64,000 nucleotides of DNA from Casuarius casuarius (taxonomy: Eukaryota; Chordata; Aves; Casuariiformes; Casuariidae), in contig PTFA01000024.1 in NCBI GenBank assembly GCA_003342895.1, positions 6,570,580 through 6,634,579 of the forward strand. The letters are read 5' to 3'. Under the pieces are notes generated by a model, which was not told the origin of the DNA, searched no databases, and saw nothing but the letters and a program-made list of their open reading frames with translations. Of this stretch, positions 27,941 to 40,200 are shown one piece after another. Each line of letters opens with the position of its first letter. Position 1 is the first letter of the stretch. Position numbers and translations under genes: made by a program.

Positions 27941-28439
27941 GCCTGGAAAACAACCCTGGATCTTTTTGTCCCGCTGTTCCTTTTCTGTCAGCTGGTTTTT
28001 GTCTTCCCCAGAGCTGGCTCTGTGTGAGGGAAGACAACCTGATGCTGCTGTCAGCTACTTCACTAGCAGAACTGGCGACGGCTCTTGAGCGCTTAGAGGA
28101 GTAGACCTTTTAAACCAGAGGCGCTTCTCAGCCTCATGATGGGTCTCCACGATCTGCTATGGCAGTCTCCACATATGGCACAAAAGGAGAACTGACGCCC
28201 TAGTGCTTTGAGCATAGGCTATTTGGAGGAGTTATGAAGCAAGCACACGGTGAAGCTATTCTTGGTTTTGTCTTACATAGCATACAGAAGTCGATTCACC
28301 GAAGAGCAGGATAGATGCCATTAACTAGCAGAAACTGATACAGTCAGGTTTGGCATTCAGGAAACGGTCTGGGACTCGGAAAAGGAACGCAACATCTTAT
28401 AAAGGGGAGATATCATTAAAAGGAAGAGGTTAGTTGTAA

Positions 28440-29110
28440 AGGATCAGTAGCTTAAATGAAGCAAAGCACTAAAAAGTAATTTAGATATCTAACTACTGAG
28501 GCTCAGGAAATGTATTCACTGCTGGGTAGAAAAGGGAAGCAGAATGACAAGAGACATACCAATATAACTAAATGGTAAGGGGGGTTCTCTGAGGCAAAGA
28601 GAAAGTCTTCAAAATTCAGAAATCTGACCTGGATGAAGTCAATAAACAAGAACATAAATTAGAGTAGGATCTAAGAGAGAAAAGAAAAAGATTAAGCTGG
28701 ATTTTGCAAAACAATTAGCGTAAGAATTAAAAACAAATGCCACTAGCTCATCTAGGTGTACCTGAAGCAGGAAACTTGTGAAGGAAATGGGAGGGGTCTG
28801 ATGACTAGACAGGCCAAAAAGTTATTAAACAAGATAAAGATACTGATGAGAAGCTGTGCAATCTCCTTGTATTAGTCTTTACAGCTAAAGATATTGGCCA
28901 AGCTCTTAGCTAGTAATAAAAATGAAATATCTGCAAAGATGGAAGTGTCAGAAGAAGACACGTGGAAGTAAATTTATCATCTGAACAGTCCCAGATGACA
29001 TACATCCAAGATTTATGAAGCAGATGAGGAATACAGTAGCCAAACAGGTAAGAAAGGTAACAGTCATTGTCCAACAGGTTGGAGAGTAGATAATATATCT
29101 ATATTTAAGC
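28440..29110 (+). mobile_element. Ancient CR1/L3-like LINE relic
   Basis: The order of degraded motifs follows the middle of a CR1-type ORF2 on the + strand. A stretch resembling the linker before the reverse transcriptase (28,540-28,900, with 'ttagtctttacagctaaaga' near 28,873) is followed by 'gtcccagatgacatacatcc' at 28,988-29,007. The latter reads like the conserved 'P-D-G-x-H-P' segment of the reverse transcriptase. It ends near 'gttggagagtagataatat'. Frames are broken throughout. The call is by resemblance and limits are approximate. Confidence 0.5.
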
Positions 29111-32100
29111 CATAAATAATAAAATCTTAATTGAGTCATAAGCATTTGCAATGTATCATTACTAGTAGACTTAGGGTAGTTAGGTTCCTCCTCTGTGCAT
29201 TTAAAAGCCTGAGTTTGGATTTCTTCTAAATGCAACCACAATTTTGATTTCTGAACATAGTGTGATGACATTATGAAAGCAGTCCCTCTCAGGGCAGGAG
29301 GAGGAACCCTTTCAAGCTGAGGGCTCCTGGAGCCCCCCACCCTGTTTGGGACTTTCACGGAGGTTTCGCCTTTGAGTCTCTTCTACCTCCTACTGTAAGA
29401 AAACCAGGACATTCTACTTTAAAATTACCAGAAACAGAAAAATTTGTTGGCTACTACAGCTTAGGATTCTGTTAACTTTTTATTAAGCTTTTTCTCCCCA
29501 CCCACCACTCACAATTTTTCTCTAAGCCTTAGTGGTCTTATTTATTATTTACTTAGTTCTTTCTCTTCATCTCATTTTCTTCTTTCTGACTCTTTCTCTT
29601 TCTCCCCTACCAGTCTGTGCAAAATGAAATATGACCTAAAGTGTACAGAGATCTATGCTTATTTTCATGTGCTAGGGATTAGATATTTAAAGCCCTGGCT
29701 ATTGGTGCAATAACACATATCCTTGAATTATATGCTACAGAACAGTTCTAGTATTAACAAGACTTTCAGGCATAAAGCTGCATCATAACACATTTAGTTT
29801 TCTTTCTGTATATATAGCAACATTTCTCTAAATTTTTGTTTCTTTCACATGTTTCAATCAAGATTTTGGATTCAAAGTCTTTTTTTTTTTTTTCCCTCTG
29901 TGAACAAAAAAGATGTGGACGTCTGTTTCTGCAGGACTAAGGAAGTGTTTAAAGGAAATAGATTTCAAACCTAAAACATAGCAAGCTGATCTGCTGTAAC
30001 TGAATTTTACTCTAACTTCTTCCATCTGCAATCAATGACAGCATCTTTTCTTTCTTCTTTTGCAGATCTATGGTCTATCAAGTATTGACAGATGACAAAC
30101 TCAGATGTAAAATTCTTCTCTTGCAGACTGAGTTTCACCCAAATCCCCAGGCTCACTTTTCGATGATATTACACTAAAGTACAGTTAAAGCAAGAACTGT
30201 TTCCATAACTGAGACAGGGTTGGGTTTTTTTTCCTCCTTGCTGAGTCTCGTCTAATAATGAATTGCTAATTGATAAAATGTCCTGCTCTCACTGTCCTAC
30301 CTTGGATTCACTAAGTACTGCAGCTTACATATCATTCACAGATCATTAAGCCACGCTCACTCTTCCGCAGCCTCTGCTATACACCCTTCCCCAGGACAAC
30401 GTGCCATGTCTGAGGCTTAGACTTGTGATCCATGAATCTCGTCCTGATTTCTGGCGTGGTTTGTAATAGCTCAACTATTACATGTCCATCTAGCCTTGCA
30501 ATCTCCCCACTCCCTCCATGTCATGAGTTGCCCGTGAAGTTGCATGCACAGCCTAATCTTGCTGCTATTAGAGCTCAGTCACAGCCAAAACAACTGGTGC
30601 AATGTTTCTGAGTGCTCTAGAGCTGCCTCCCATCCATGCTATAGCTCCATGTGAGCCAGAAGCAACGTGCTGTGATGCAAATGTGCATGCAGTCCTCCAC
30701 TCATGGGCTGTGCTAATGCCTCAAACACCCTGTGGGAGACCTGCAGCCAGGTAGTCTGAAGCACTTCCCACAGTGCCTTTACGTGGAGTGACACTCAGCA
30801 GTGCCACCACTGTGGGGACCCAGACATGATTTCATGCTTCTGGTGCATCCCAGGATGGTGAGCTTGTGGGGTTTGTTCGCTGTATACGCACGGACATGTT
30901 TTGGAGGAGCGATCCTTCTCTGGTAGCCTGTATGGGAAGCCATGATTTGATTCTGCATGTTTTAGGAGAATTTGTCATCACGCCCACATAAAATCCCCAA
31001 ATGTCAGAGGACCAAGAAGATACAAAGAGCAAGAGTGTTCTCATGCCTTTGGTCCAAGCATGCAGTTCCCATTCACAGCTCTGGCTTTGGAAACTCGCTG
31101 GCAAACTTCCCTTTTGCATTTGACACCCACTGACTATGGGTGTGGGCGTGTGTGTGTGTTAGTGCTCATACCCAGGGAGAGCCCATTTTTGTTGGATGAG
31201 ACAGCTCTGCTGAGCTGATATTTTGGAAGCCATCATGTGATGTCAGCCAAACACTAACATTATTTTTCTTCACCCACATACTACTGCGAGCCAGAAAACA
31301 ATGCAGCCGCCTGCTGCCACTGTAACTTCGGCAGGCTGGCACCACAGCCCAACAGGCTGTCAGCAATGCTGAAGAGCTCGCAGGTAGCAACAAGCACACG
31401 TAATTCATGTCTACAGCTCAAGAACAAATTGAGCCAAACAGTTTGGAGGCCTTCAGCAAAATTTCCTTGCAGCTCTTGGTTTATTCGCTGGATTAGATAC
31501 ACACGCCTATCTGGAAGAAGGAGTATCCACTTAGTATTAAGTCAGTAAGAATCACCAAAGCCCTAGTGCTTATTTCAGGATGAAAATTGTTCATCATAAT
31601 TGAAATAATATCACCAAATGACTCCAGCATGATGACTTTTTTCTTTCCAAACTAATTTTTAAATAATTTTTCTTTCCTACTTCTATTTCAGTCAGGTATA
31701 TTTTGAGTTGTCAAGGTTGCAGAGGGTTTAGTATTCTTACTGCAGTAATGGTATAGAAATGAATGATTTACAATAATGCACCTAGAGCTTCCAGCTATTG
31801 TTTTCTCTTCTTCTTACCTGATAAAATGTTCCAATAACAAACAAACTAAGCTGTTCTCCCAATGGATCTTGATGCATGTGGCTCACCTGATCTTTGTGTT
31901 GCTGTCAGGAACCTATTGTTGTTTTGCTTCTGGTGAGGGTATTTTAAGAAACTAGACAACAGGAAGCAATTTAGTGACATTTCTCCCAAGAGCTTGAAGA
32001 CTGGAACACAGCTTTTTAATGGTTTAAAAAGAGAATTTCTACATATCAATCATGCTGACATCTCTTTCCAGCAGAGAGTTTTAATAGTCCATAAGGTTCC

Positions 32101-34499
32101 AATTTGTCTCTTTTTTTTTTTTTTAATCCTTCATTAGAAAACAAACTTAGTTACTTTGGAAATAGTTGTGTGCAGTACTAAACAACACTTCCAAGGAACA
32201 TCTTACCTAAGATGAGTAACCAAAAATGTGAACGAAAGCAGAAATTATTTCAACCTTCAGTTCCTTAGAACTACATTTTAGAAAGCAGAAAAACATCAGT
32301 CCCAACTGCTGTCACTAATAAATGAGATACAAAACGGTGCAACAGTGTATTTTGGGACAGATTTTTCTGCACACTTCTGCAGCCTTGGGCCAAACTCTGA
32401 CCAGACACTGTCCCCCAGAGCCTCTGCTCATAAATCAGCCTGGTTCCAGTTGAATCACCAGAGCTGTGCCATGACACCCAGCTGAAGATCTGGTACACCA
32501 AAAATACATATTCCAAGCGTGAGTTTGTCCTGCATTCTGTGATCTAAAGGACAGAGAGGAACATTTAGGAAAAAAGTTATTGTAGAATAAAATCTTCAGT
32601 ATGCTCAGGTTCCAGAGCCTGTCCTTCTAGTTGGCTTCCACTTCTTGTTTCCATCCCATCCGACAGGAATAGCGTATGTCTCCGTGCTACTTCCTTAGAA
32701 ACCTTTTGGGGCTGCTTTGCTGTCACCACATGATGGATTGTAAGAAAGGGGCTGGCTGTTCCCTGTAGCACTATCCCATAGTTAAAGCAACATAACTGCG
32801 GACTTTCAAAGAGCTACACCAGGTTTACACAGGCTTTTGGGTAGTAGGGATGCAATGATTCAAGGAGTCATTTATTTTATTTAAATTAAGCCATTTCAGT
32901 ATGGAGGGATTGCCCCAGGGCAAATTACCTACAAATGTTATTGAATCTTTTCTTCGAAAATAGGCATGTAACACGTTCAGGTTGGGAGGGGGAAGGAAAG
33001 GAGGGCCAATGCGCAGACACATGCACATAGACCTGAACCTGGTGACTGGGCTTCCTGTTCGCCTGCTCCAGCCAGGAGCTTAAGAAAGTGCAGAATGTCC
33101 CAGCGGCCTGCTGAGTTTCTTCCCAGGTGAAACCTAGCAACTGTGTTTCTTGGTCTAAGCGCCAAATGCTTTTTCATTGTTTTCCTTTAGCAAAATCAGC
33201 TTTTAAGTCATTTTTATGTTTCCATTTAGATATTGATCTATCATATTCGTAAGCTCTTGGAAAGGCTTCCTTTGGCTGCGCTGAGGGCTGGATCGTGCCT
33301 TCAACAATGCATCAGTGAAGAAAAATTGGGGGAAAAAGAAAGCGGAGGCAGAGACAGGAAACCATTTCAAGTTTTCTCAGGTTTTTCCTTGCAGCTTTGA
33401 ATTAAAAAAAAAAATCTAAATTTAACTTCCAGACCAGATCTTTTTTTCCATTTGCAAACTAGCACGCACACAGGGGTGAGGCACAGAGCCCCGGGAAGGG
33501 ATGGCAACAGTGACGCTGGGAGTCTCACTCACATGGTGCCACTTTGAAGACCTCCTCAAGCCAGTAGGATGCCAAGGGACTCTCTCGCCCTCCTTGTTTG
33601 GACAACCTTTGGTGAAAACTGAGTGTTGCAACAGGACGATGACATGTGTATATGTGAATGATACAGTAAAATAAAAATTAGTAACAGCTGAGGGACAGGA
33701 GAGGCTATTCATCTACCTGCCATAATGCTACCGGCACATTTTGCAGGGCACTTTTCCTTTGATAGCCGGCTGAGTAGAAGCCTGAGGGGCAGCTGTTTTC
33801 TTTTTCCAGCATAGGCAAACAGCTTTGTGGGTCCTTCCTCTCTGCTCTCAGAATGACAGGATAGAGCAGGAGGAACTTCCCACTGGATTTTCACATCCTC
33901 TGGGATAACGGTGTCGCCCTGGGAGCAGTGTGGGCCAGCTACCCAGTGTGCTTTGAGAAGAATGCAGCCTGGGTGTGAACACCACGTCCAGCCTAAACTA
34001 GGAAAACGGAAAGGCAGATGTATGGAGGTGTCTCAGACACCCGGAAGGTATAGTTACTCACTGGTTTTAAAGCATTATTTGTATTTACAGGATGAACACA
34101 AGGCCTGAGTGTCTGTGTGTGATTTACTGATTATTGAATTGTTAAACATTTGCTTGCTAGGAAATGCAGCCATTGGGACTGTCGCAAAATAAGAGCGTGT
34201 TGGTTCTAACAGCTGAAAAATAATGACCTTTGTGCTATTTATAGCACAAAGAATGCCACAGTTTCTAAATCTTCTTAGCCATCTAAGTAATATTCTTTAA
34301 CTTGAGAATCCAACTCATTTTCCATTTTAATAGGTACATGCAGTGAAAATTTGAGGCATAGCAGCAGGCATTGCATTTGTAGCTAATTAAGGAAAACTGG
34401 ATTGAGCCCAGATGTGGATTATGCAAAGTGATTATTGGTGTTCTTTAGAAGCTGATAATTTTGAAAGCATTTCCTTGTGTTTGTTCACTTTTTCAGTAT
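29111..34499. other. Intergenic DNA, no gene recognised
   Basis: AT-rich sequence with T-tracts (about 29,881 and 32,111) but no recognisable exons or repeat families. A perfect palindrome at 34,228-34,251 is listed separately. A short imperfect tg-repeat lies near 31,141-31,160. Confidence 0.55.
34228..34251. repeat. Perfect 24-bp palindrome
   Basis: Arms ctttgtgctat (34,228-34,238) and atagcacaaag (34,241-34,251) are exact reverse complements around a central tt. With the centre it could form an 11-bp hairpin stem. It lies about 250 bp upstream of the CR1 insertion and outside any recognised element. Confidence 0.9.
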
Positions 34500-35199
34500 A
34501 CTGGGCCATGATCTCATTGCAATTACAGAGACATGGTGAGATAGCTCACATGACTGGAACGCTGTCATGGATGGCTACGTGCTTTTTTAGGAAAGGCAGG
34601 CCAGGAAGGCGAGGTGGTGGAGTTGCTCTTTATATGAGGGAGCAACTGGAATGTATTGAGCTCTGCCTAGAGGTGGATGAAAAATGAGTTGAGAGTTTAT
34701 GGGTAAGGATTAAAGGGTAGGCTAACATGGGTGACACTATCGTGGGTGTTTACTACAGGCCACCTGATCGGGAAGAGGAAGTCAATGAGGCCTTCTACAG
34801 ACAGCTGGAAGTAGCCTCATGATCACAGGCCTTGGTTCTCATGAGGGACTTCAACCACCCTGATATCTGCTGGGAAGACAACACAGCTAGGCACAAACAG
34901 TCCAGGAGGTTCCTGCAGAGCATTGATGATAACTTTTTGACACAGGTGGTGGAGGAGCCAACAAGGAGAGGTGTGCTGCTGGACCTTGTACTGACAAACA
35001 AAGGACTGGTTGGAGATGTGAAGGCTGGGGGCAGCCTTGGCTGCAGTGACCATGAGATGGTGGAGTTCAGGATCTTGCGAGGAAGAAGCAGGGCAATAAG
35101 TAGGACTGCAACCCCAAACTTCAGGAGAGCAAATTTTGGCCTCTTCAGGGACCTGCTTGGAGGAATCCCACGGGTTAGGGCCCTAGAAGGAAGGGGGGG
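34500..35199 (+). pseudogene. CR1 ORF2 remnant: endonuclease domain
   Basis: This is the apurinic-type endonuclease part of CR1 ORF2. Visible landmarks in one frame are GRPGRRGGGVALYMREQ, YYRPPDREEE, DFNHPDICWEDN and GCSDHEMVEF; the SDH triplet is the family's catalytic histidine region. The frame is interrupted by TGA at 34,685-34,687, TAG at 34,718-34,720 and TGA at 34,820-34,822. It then leaves phase at the seven-G run 35,193-35,199, after which the homology continues in another frame. The first part of the domain is absent because of 5' truncation. Not functional. Confidence 0.85.
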
Positions 35200-36645
35200 T
35201 CCAAAAGAGCTGGTTAATATTCAAGCATCACTTCCTCCAAGCTCAAGATCGGTGCATCCCTATGAGTAAGAAGTCAAGAAAAGGGGACAGGAGACCTGCA
35301 TGGATAAGCAAGGAGCTCCTGGCAAAACTCAAACAGAAGAAGGAAGTATACAGAATGTGGAAAAAGGGACAGACCACTTGGGAGGAATATAGGAACGTTG
35401 TCAGAGAATGCAGGGATGCAACGAGGAGGGCCAGGGCCCATTTGGAATTAAATCTGGCAAGGGATGTCAAGGACGACAAGAAGGGCTTCTTCAAATACAT
35501 CGGTAGCAAAAGGAAGACTAGGGAAAATGTGGGCCTGCTGCTGAATGGGGTGGGTGCCCTGGTGATAAAGGATACAGAGAAGGCAGAGTTACTGAATGCC
35601 TTCTTTGCTTCAGCCTTTGCTGTTAAGGTCAGACCTCAGGAATCCCAGACCCTGGAGACAAGAGAGAAAGTCTGGAGAAAGGAAGACTTTCCCTTGGTTG
35701 AGGAGGATCAGGTTAGAGATCATTTAGGCAAACCTGACACCCACAAATCCATGGGCCCCGATGGGATGCACCCACAGGTGCTGAGGGAGCTGGCGGATGT
35801 TATTGCTAGGCCTCTCTCCATCATCTTTGAAAGGTCATGGAGAACAGGAGAGGTGTCTGAGGACTGGAAGAAGGCTAATGTCACTCCAGTCTTCAAAAAA
35901 GGCAAGAAGGAGGACCCAGGGAACTACAGGCCAGTCAGCCTCACATTGATCCCTGGAAAAGTGATGGAACAGCTCATCCTGGATGCCATCTCTAAGCATA
36001 TGAAAGATAAGAAGGTGACTAGGAGTAGTCAGCATGCATTCATCAAGGGGAAATCATGCTTAACGAACCTGATAGCCTTCTGTGATGGAATGATTGGCTG
36101 GGCAGATGAGGGGAGAGCAGTGGATGTTGTCTACCTCGACTTCAGCAAGGCTTTCAACACTGTCTCTCATAACATCCTCATAGGTAAGCTCAGGAAGTGT
36201 GGGTTAGGTGAGTGGACAGTGAGGTGGATTGAGAACTGGCTGAAAGGCAGAGCTCAGAGGGTTGTGATCAGTGGCGTGGAGTCTAGTTGGAGGCCTGTAG
36301 CTAGCAGTGTCCTCCAGGGATCAGTACTGTCTCCAGTCTTGTTCAACTTATTCCTCAGTGACCTGGATGATGGGACAGAGTGCACCCTCAGCAAGTTTGC
36401 TAATGATACAAAACTGGGAGGAGTGGCTGACAGACCAGAGGGCTGTGCTGCCATTCAGAGGGACCTGGACAGGCTGGAGAGTTGGGTGGAGAGGAACCTC
36501 CTGAAGTTCAACAAAGGCAAGTGCAGGGTCCTGCACCTCGGGAGGAATAGCCCCACGCACCAGGACAGGCTGGGGGCTGACCCGATGGAAAGCAGCTCTG
36601 CCAAGAAGGACCTGGGAGTCCTGGTGGACAGCAAGTTAACCATGA
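35200..36645 (+). pseudogene. CR1 ORF2 remnant: reverse transcriptase domain
   Basis: This is the longest open stretch of the element (open frame 35,262-36,725, 487 codons, of which the last ~26 are out of frame). It encodes the linker and the reverse transcriptase. Landmarks counted from the codon at 35,262 are SMGPDGMHP (GPDG at 165-168), [21 protein letters not shown], and [10 protein letters not shown] with the metal-binding Asp at 293. The catalytic box reads FAND at 379-382, where the family has two adjacent Asp residues, so the first is replaced by Asn. A one-base insertion near 36,646 ends the frame. Loss of a catalytic Asp would kill activity even without the frameshift. Confidence 0.9.
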
Positions 36646-36655
36646 GGCCAGCAAT

Positions 36656-37192
36656 GTGCCCTTGTGGCCAAGAAGGCCAATGGGCTGCATTAGGAAGAGC
36701 GTTGCCAGCAGGTCGAGGGAGGTGATCCTCCCCCTCTACTCAGCCCTGGTGAGGCCACACCTGGAGTGCTGTGTCCAGTTCTGGGCTCCCCAATGCAAGA
36801 GAGACATGGAGCTACTGGAGAGAGTCCAGCTGAGGGCTACAAAGATCATTAGGGGACTGGAGCATGTCTGTCATGAGGAAAGGCTGAGAGAGCTGGGCCT
36901 GTTTAGCCTGGAGAAGAGAAGGCTGAGGGGGGATCTTATCAATGTATACAAATATCTAAAGGGAGGGTGTCAAGAGGATGGGACCAGACTATTTTCAGTG
37001 GTGCCCAGTGACAAGACAAGAGGCAATGGGCACAAACCAAAACACAGGAAGATCCATCTGAATATGAGGAAAAACTTCTTTACTGTGAGGGTGACTGAGC
37101 ACTGGCACAGGTTGCCCAGAGAGGTGGTGGAGTCTCCTTCCCGGGAGATATTCAAAACCCACCTGGATGCAATCCTGTGCAACATGCTCTAG
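36656..37192 (+). pseudogene. CR1 ORF2 remnant: C-terminal region
   Basis: Continuation of the reverse-transcriptase C-terminus in a different frame, from about 36,681 ([20 protein letters not shown]) to the natural stop TAG at 37,190-37,192. Between 36,646 and 36,681 the homology sits in a third frame (ALVAKKAN), so a second small indel near 36,681 is needed to explain the shift. The conserved tail [19 protein letters not shown] is visible. After the stop only the short CR1 3' untranslated block remains. Confidence 0.88.
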
Positions 37193-37271
37193 GTGACCCT
37201 GCTTGACAGGGAGGTCAGACTAGATGATCTCCAGAGGTCCCTTCTAACCTCAACCATTCTGTTTTTCTGTG

Positions 37272-40200
37272 AAAATAGTTCCTGAGGTGAGGAAAATTGG
37301 CTTCTAAGGAGTAACACTGTCAATGGCAATTATTTCCATCATCTCAAATTGACATGTCTAGTAGTCAACCATTGGGTCACAGCCATTCTTTCAATCAAAA
37401 CCATTCATTTGTAATCCAAAGTTGGTGCAGCAAATAGTTTTCAAGCACGCAGTGATATTACATGTAGAACTCCACACACACTATAATTACCGCTTGAGCA
37501 ACCTGCGAAATAGTGATATTTCATTTTTGTTGGGCAAAAGCAGACAACTTAATAAGTGCTAATTGTTCAAGGTAAGATTATACTATGTTTAATTCCTGAA
37601 ATGAATGGAGCTGTTTTTAGAGTAAGATGCTAGTCCACTTGAGGAAAGGAGACAGCATCAGACTTCTTCGAAGCAGTGGAAAAACAGTGCTATGTCAGGA
37701 ACCTTGGTAAAGCATTGAGCAATATAAAAGATATATTACACAAACAAACAACAAAACACTTTCACATTTCCTTTTGAAATAAAATTTCTTTTAAGATTTT
37801 TTGACAGATCATCAAATTGCCATCAGAATATTGGGAGAAAACTGCCAAAAAAATTTAAGCAATGCAGAAAGATATGCTGATTTTGCAGTGGGAAACTTGC
37901 TCATGTACTCTGTTTTACAAAGCTGAGAAGTGGTTTGGCAGTATCCATAGCACCTTCTATTTACTCTCTTTTTCTCTCTCTTTTTTTTAAGGTCTACTAT
38001 TAATCTTCTCATTAAACACTAGCAGTTCATCAGACCTCAGCCTTAGATGCAAGTAGGGAACATTTAAAACAAAAATATTGCCACTCCACAATACAATTAT
38101 TACAAATAAATATGATTTTAAAAATAATATGCCCCTTCTGGGTTTTTGTAATCGGTTGCTGAAGTACTCCTCTCTGTGCTCTATAATTCTGCTGACAAAT
38201 ACTGCAGGATGAGCATAAAATAAATGTTGGTGGTGAAATGGAGGTGGTGCAAGGACAAGCAAGATGTCCGGGCAGACACCCATGAGGATGCAAAGGTGCC
38301 TTCAGAGCCCGTCACGGGCCAGGACACTGTGTGCAAGCATCCCCCAAAAGAGGTTAAAGAGGGATGTGGACAGCCTGTGAGGGCATGGAAGCAATAATTT
38401 ACAAGAGGTCTCAACACATCAGCAGCTCAACCGCCATCTGCTCCTTGGAGGCACCAGGGAAAAGGATGGATCTGAAAGAAAACAGCAAGACTGTTTTGGG
38501 GATGTTTTCCCCACATTCTTGAGCAAGAGAGAGGCGTCATATGGGAAATCACCAAGATGCTTATTTGTCACTCAGGGAAATGATGAAAAACCTGACTGTT
38601 TGGGACATTTTCAGCTAGTCTGGACACTAATGTGTACTAGGACTGGATCTTGCAAAAGCAGGTTGGTGGATGATGGTAACTGCATCCTTTAGTATTTTTT
38701 TAAGATGAACAACAGCAGGCCTGAATAATGAAAATTATACACTGCCGGCATCTGTTAAGATTCAGAACAAAATTATGCTGCATTGAAAGATTTGTTAGCA
38801 ACAGGGACATTATCATGTCATCTATGGCCAAAACACAGCCACTTGCAAAAAAAACCCTTGAAGTAGTGACAGGATAGTAAATAATTGTCATGTGCAGGAC
38901 TGTTGCCTATGCTTAATCAAAGTGAGTGAGGACTGAAGAGCTGGAGCTGTAATGAGCTACATTTCATTTATGAGCATAACTGTTGCCCTCACTGCTGAAC
39001 TCGCAAAACTGTAGTTTTTTTACAGTAGTTTGATATGGAGCTACTACCTTATACACAGACATATGCTGTTTTTCCATGTACTCACAAACCATCTGCTCTG
39101 TTCTTTGCTTAAATTTTGGCTTGAAAAGGAAACAGCTTTTACTGAATGCTCTCAAACATAGCCGTACATGTGGGAGAAAATATTGCTACGTAGGTGTATG
39201 AGATCAAAAAATAAACCTGTCTATAAAGATTGTATTTTATTCTAGCTATATTATTAAAGCCTTGATTGTAAGTTTTCTGCCCTGTTTTCACTGCTTGTGG
39301 CAACAGAAATTTTAAAAGTGATTAGCAGCAAAGACAGCTGAAAGTAAGGTTGATTTAAAAACCCTTCAGTAATCTTCAGTAGTATTACTAGCTCTGTTAA
39401 GGATATTTTTAGAAATACATGAGGAGAAATTCTGCTCTGATATCCATCCTTGCACTTCCAAAACCAAGTTCATACTTTTTAATTTGATAACATCCCTTAA
39501 GATTGAGGTTGTGGAAGTTAAATTCCAGCAACAACAAGTGACTCCCTATATACTGCTCTTAAAAGAGTCTGTGCATTTTAATGCTACTTTCCAGTGTGTT
39601 GTTGCAGGACAGTGACGCCAATCTTCTCATTTGGAATTAGCTTTTTCCAAGATTTCTGTGTATGTTTTCAAACAGAAGCTTTCTGGCTCGCTAAGTATTT
39701 CTTCACATCCTTTCATTTCCTTAGTCAGACAAATCTCCTTCAGTAAAATAAAGCTGTGTTTTCCTGGTGGCTGCAACAACACCAACATAAATCCTACAAA
39801 ATGCAGCGCAGAAATGGGTACAATGCTGAAGGATTTGGGGTCTCCTTACCCTTATTGTCAGTCTTGTACCAGGACTGTATAAAAAGGTGTAGCAGAGGGC
39901 CCTCCTTGCGGTGGGCTGTGAGCTCCCCAGGATCTCCTGCACTGGGCATGGGCCTCACTTTGAAGGTCTTGTTCCCCGATTCGACTTTTGCATGACTCTT
40001 TGAAGTCCTCTATACTAAGCGACCCGCCAATGCTGTGCTACTTTTCATAGCCCCAAAAACGCGGCTGCTCGCCCTTGTGCAGGGCAGGGAGGTTCCTCCT
40101 TAGCCGGTAAGTAGTGCGTGCGCAGGGGAAGTCATGAGGCAGTGCCCCGGAGCCCCCCTTCGGAGCAGCTTTTCCCATTCCTGAACATTTCCTACATCGC

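Larger units (their letters stand above)
17111..28439. other. Intergenic DNA, no gene recognised
   Basis: Mostly AT-rich unique sequence. Overlapping open frames of 100-170 codons (for example 20,158-20,593, 23,732-24,151 and 27,424-27,930) show no domain, no splice context and biased composition, so I do not call them genes. Structures listed separately are the CpG patch at 18,120-18,300 and the G-rich block with a quadruplex motif near 27,463. Small local duplications are visible, for example gtgaaaatcagat at 23,967 and again at 23,984, and a ctatagga-type triplet near 18,743-18,770. Confidence 0.55.
34500..37271 (+). mobile_element. CR1 LINE, 5'-truncated, fairly well preserved
   Basis: A copy of about 2.8 kb of a non-LTR retrotransposon of the CR1 clade, lacking its 5' end, the first ORF and the start of the endonuclease. 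It runs from inside the endonuclease domain through the reverse transcriptase to the 3' terminus. The end shows two degenerate copies of the 8-bp CR1 terminal repeat (ATTCTGTT at 37,256-37,263 and TTTCTGTG at 37,264-37,271), preceded by the conserved 'gatgatctccagaggtccc' 3' block. No poly-A tail is present, as is usual for CR1. ORF2 is broken by three stops and at least three frameshifts, so the copy cannot move itself. The left boundary is estimated from where similarity begins. Confidence 0.93.

Noticed and set aside
29881..29895. T-tract considered as a poly-A tail of a reverse-strand retrocopy
   Set aside because: No open frame or gene-like sequence lies on the downstream side, and no target duplication is visible.
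34832..35269. 145-codon frame considered as a separate host gene
   Set aside because: Its content (DFNHPDICW, GCSDHEMVEF) is CR1 endonuclease and it is continuous with the broken ORF2 of the same element.
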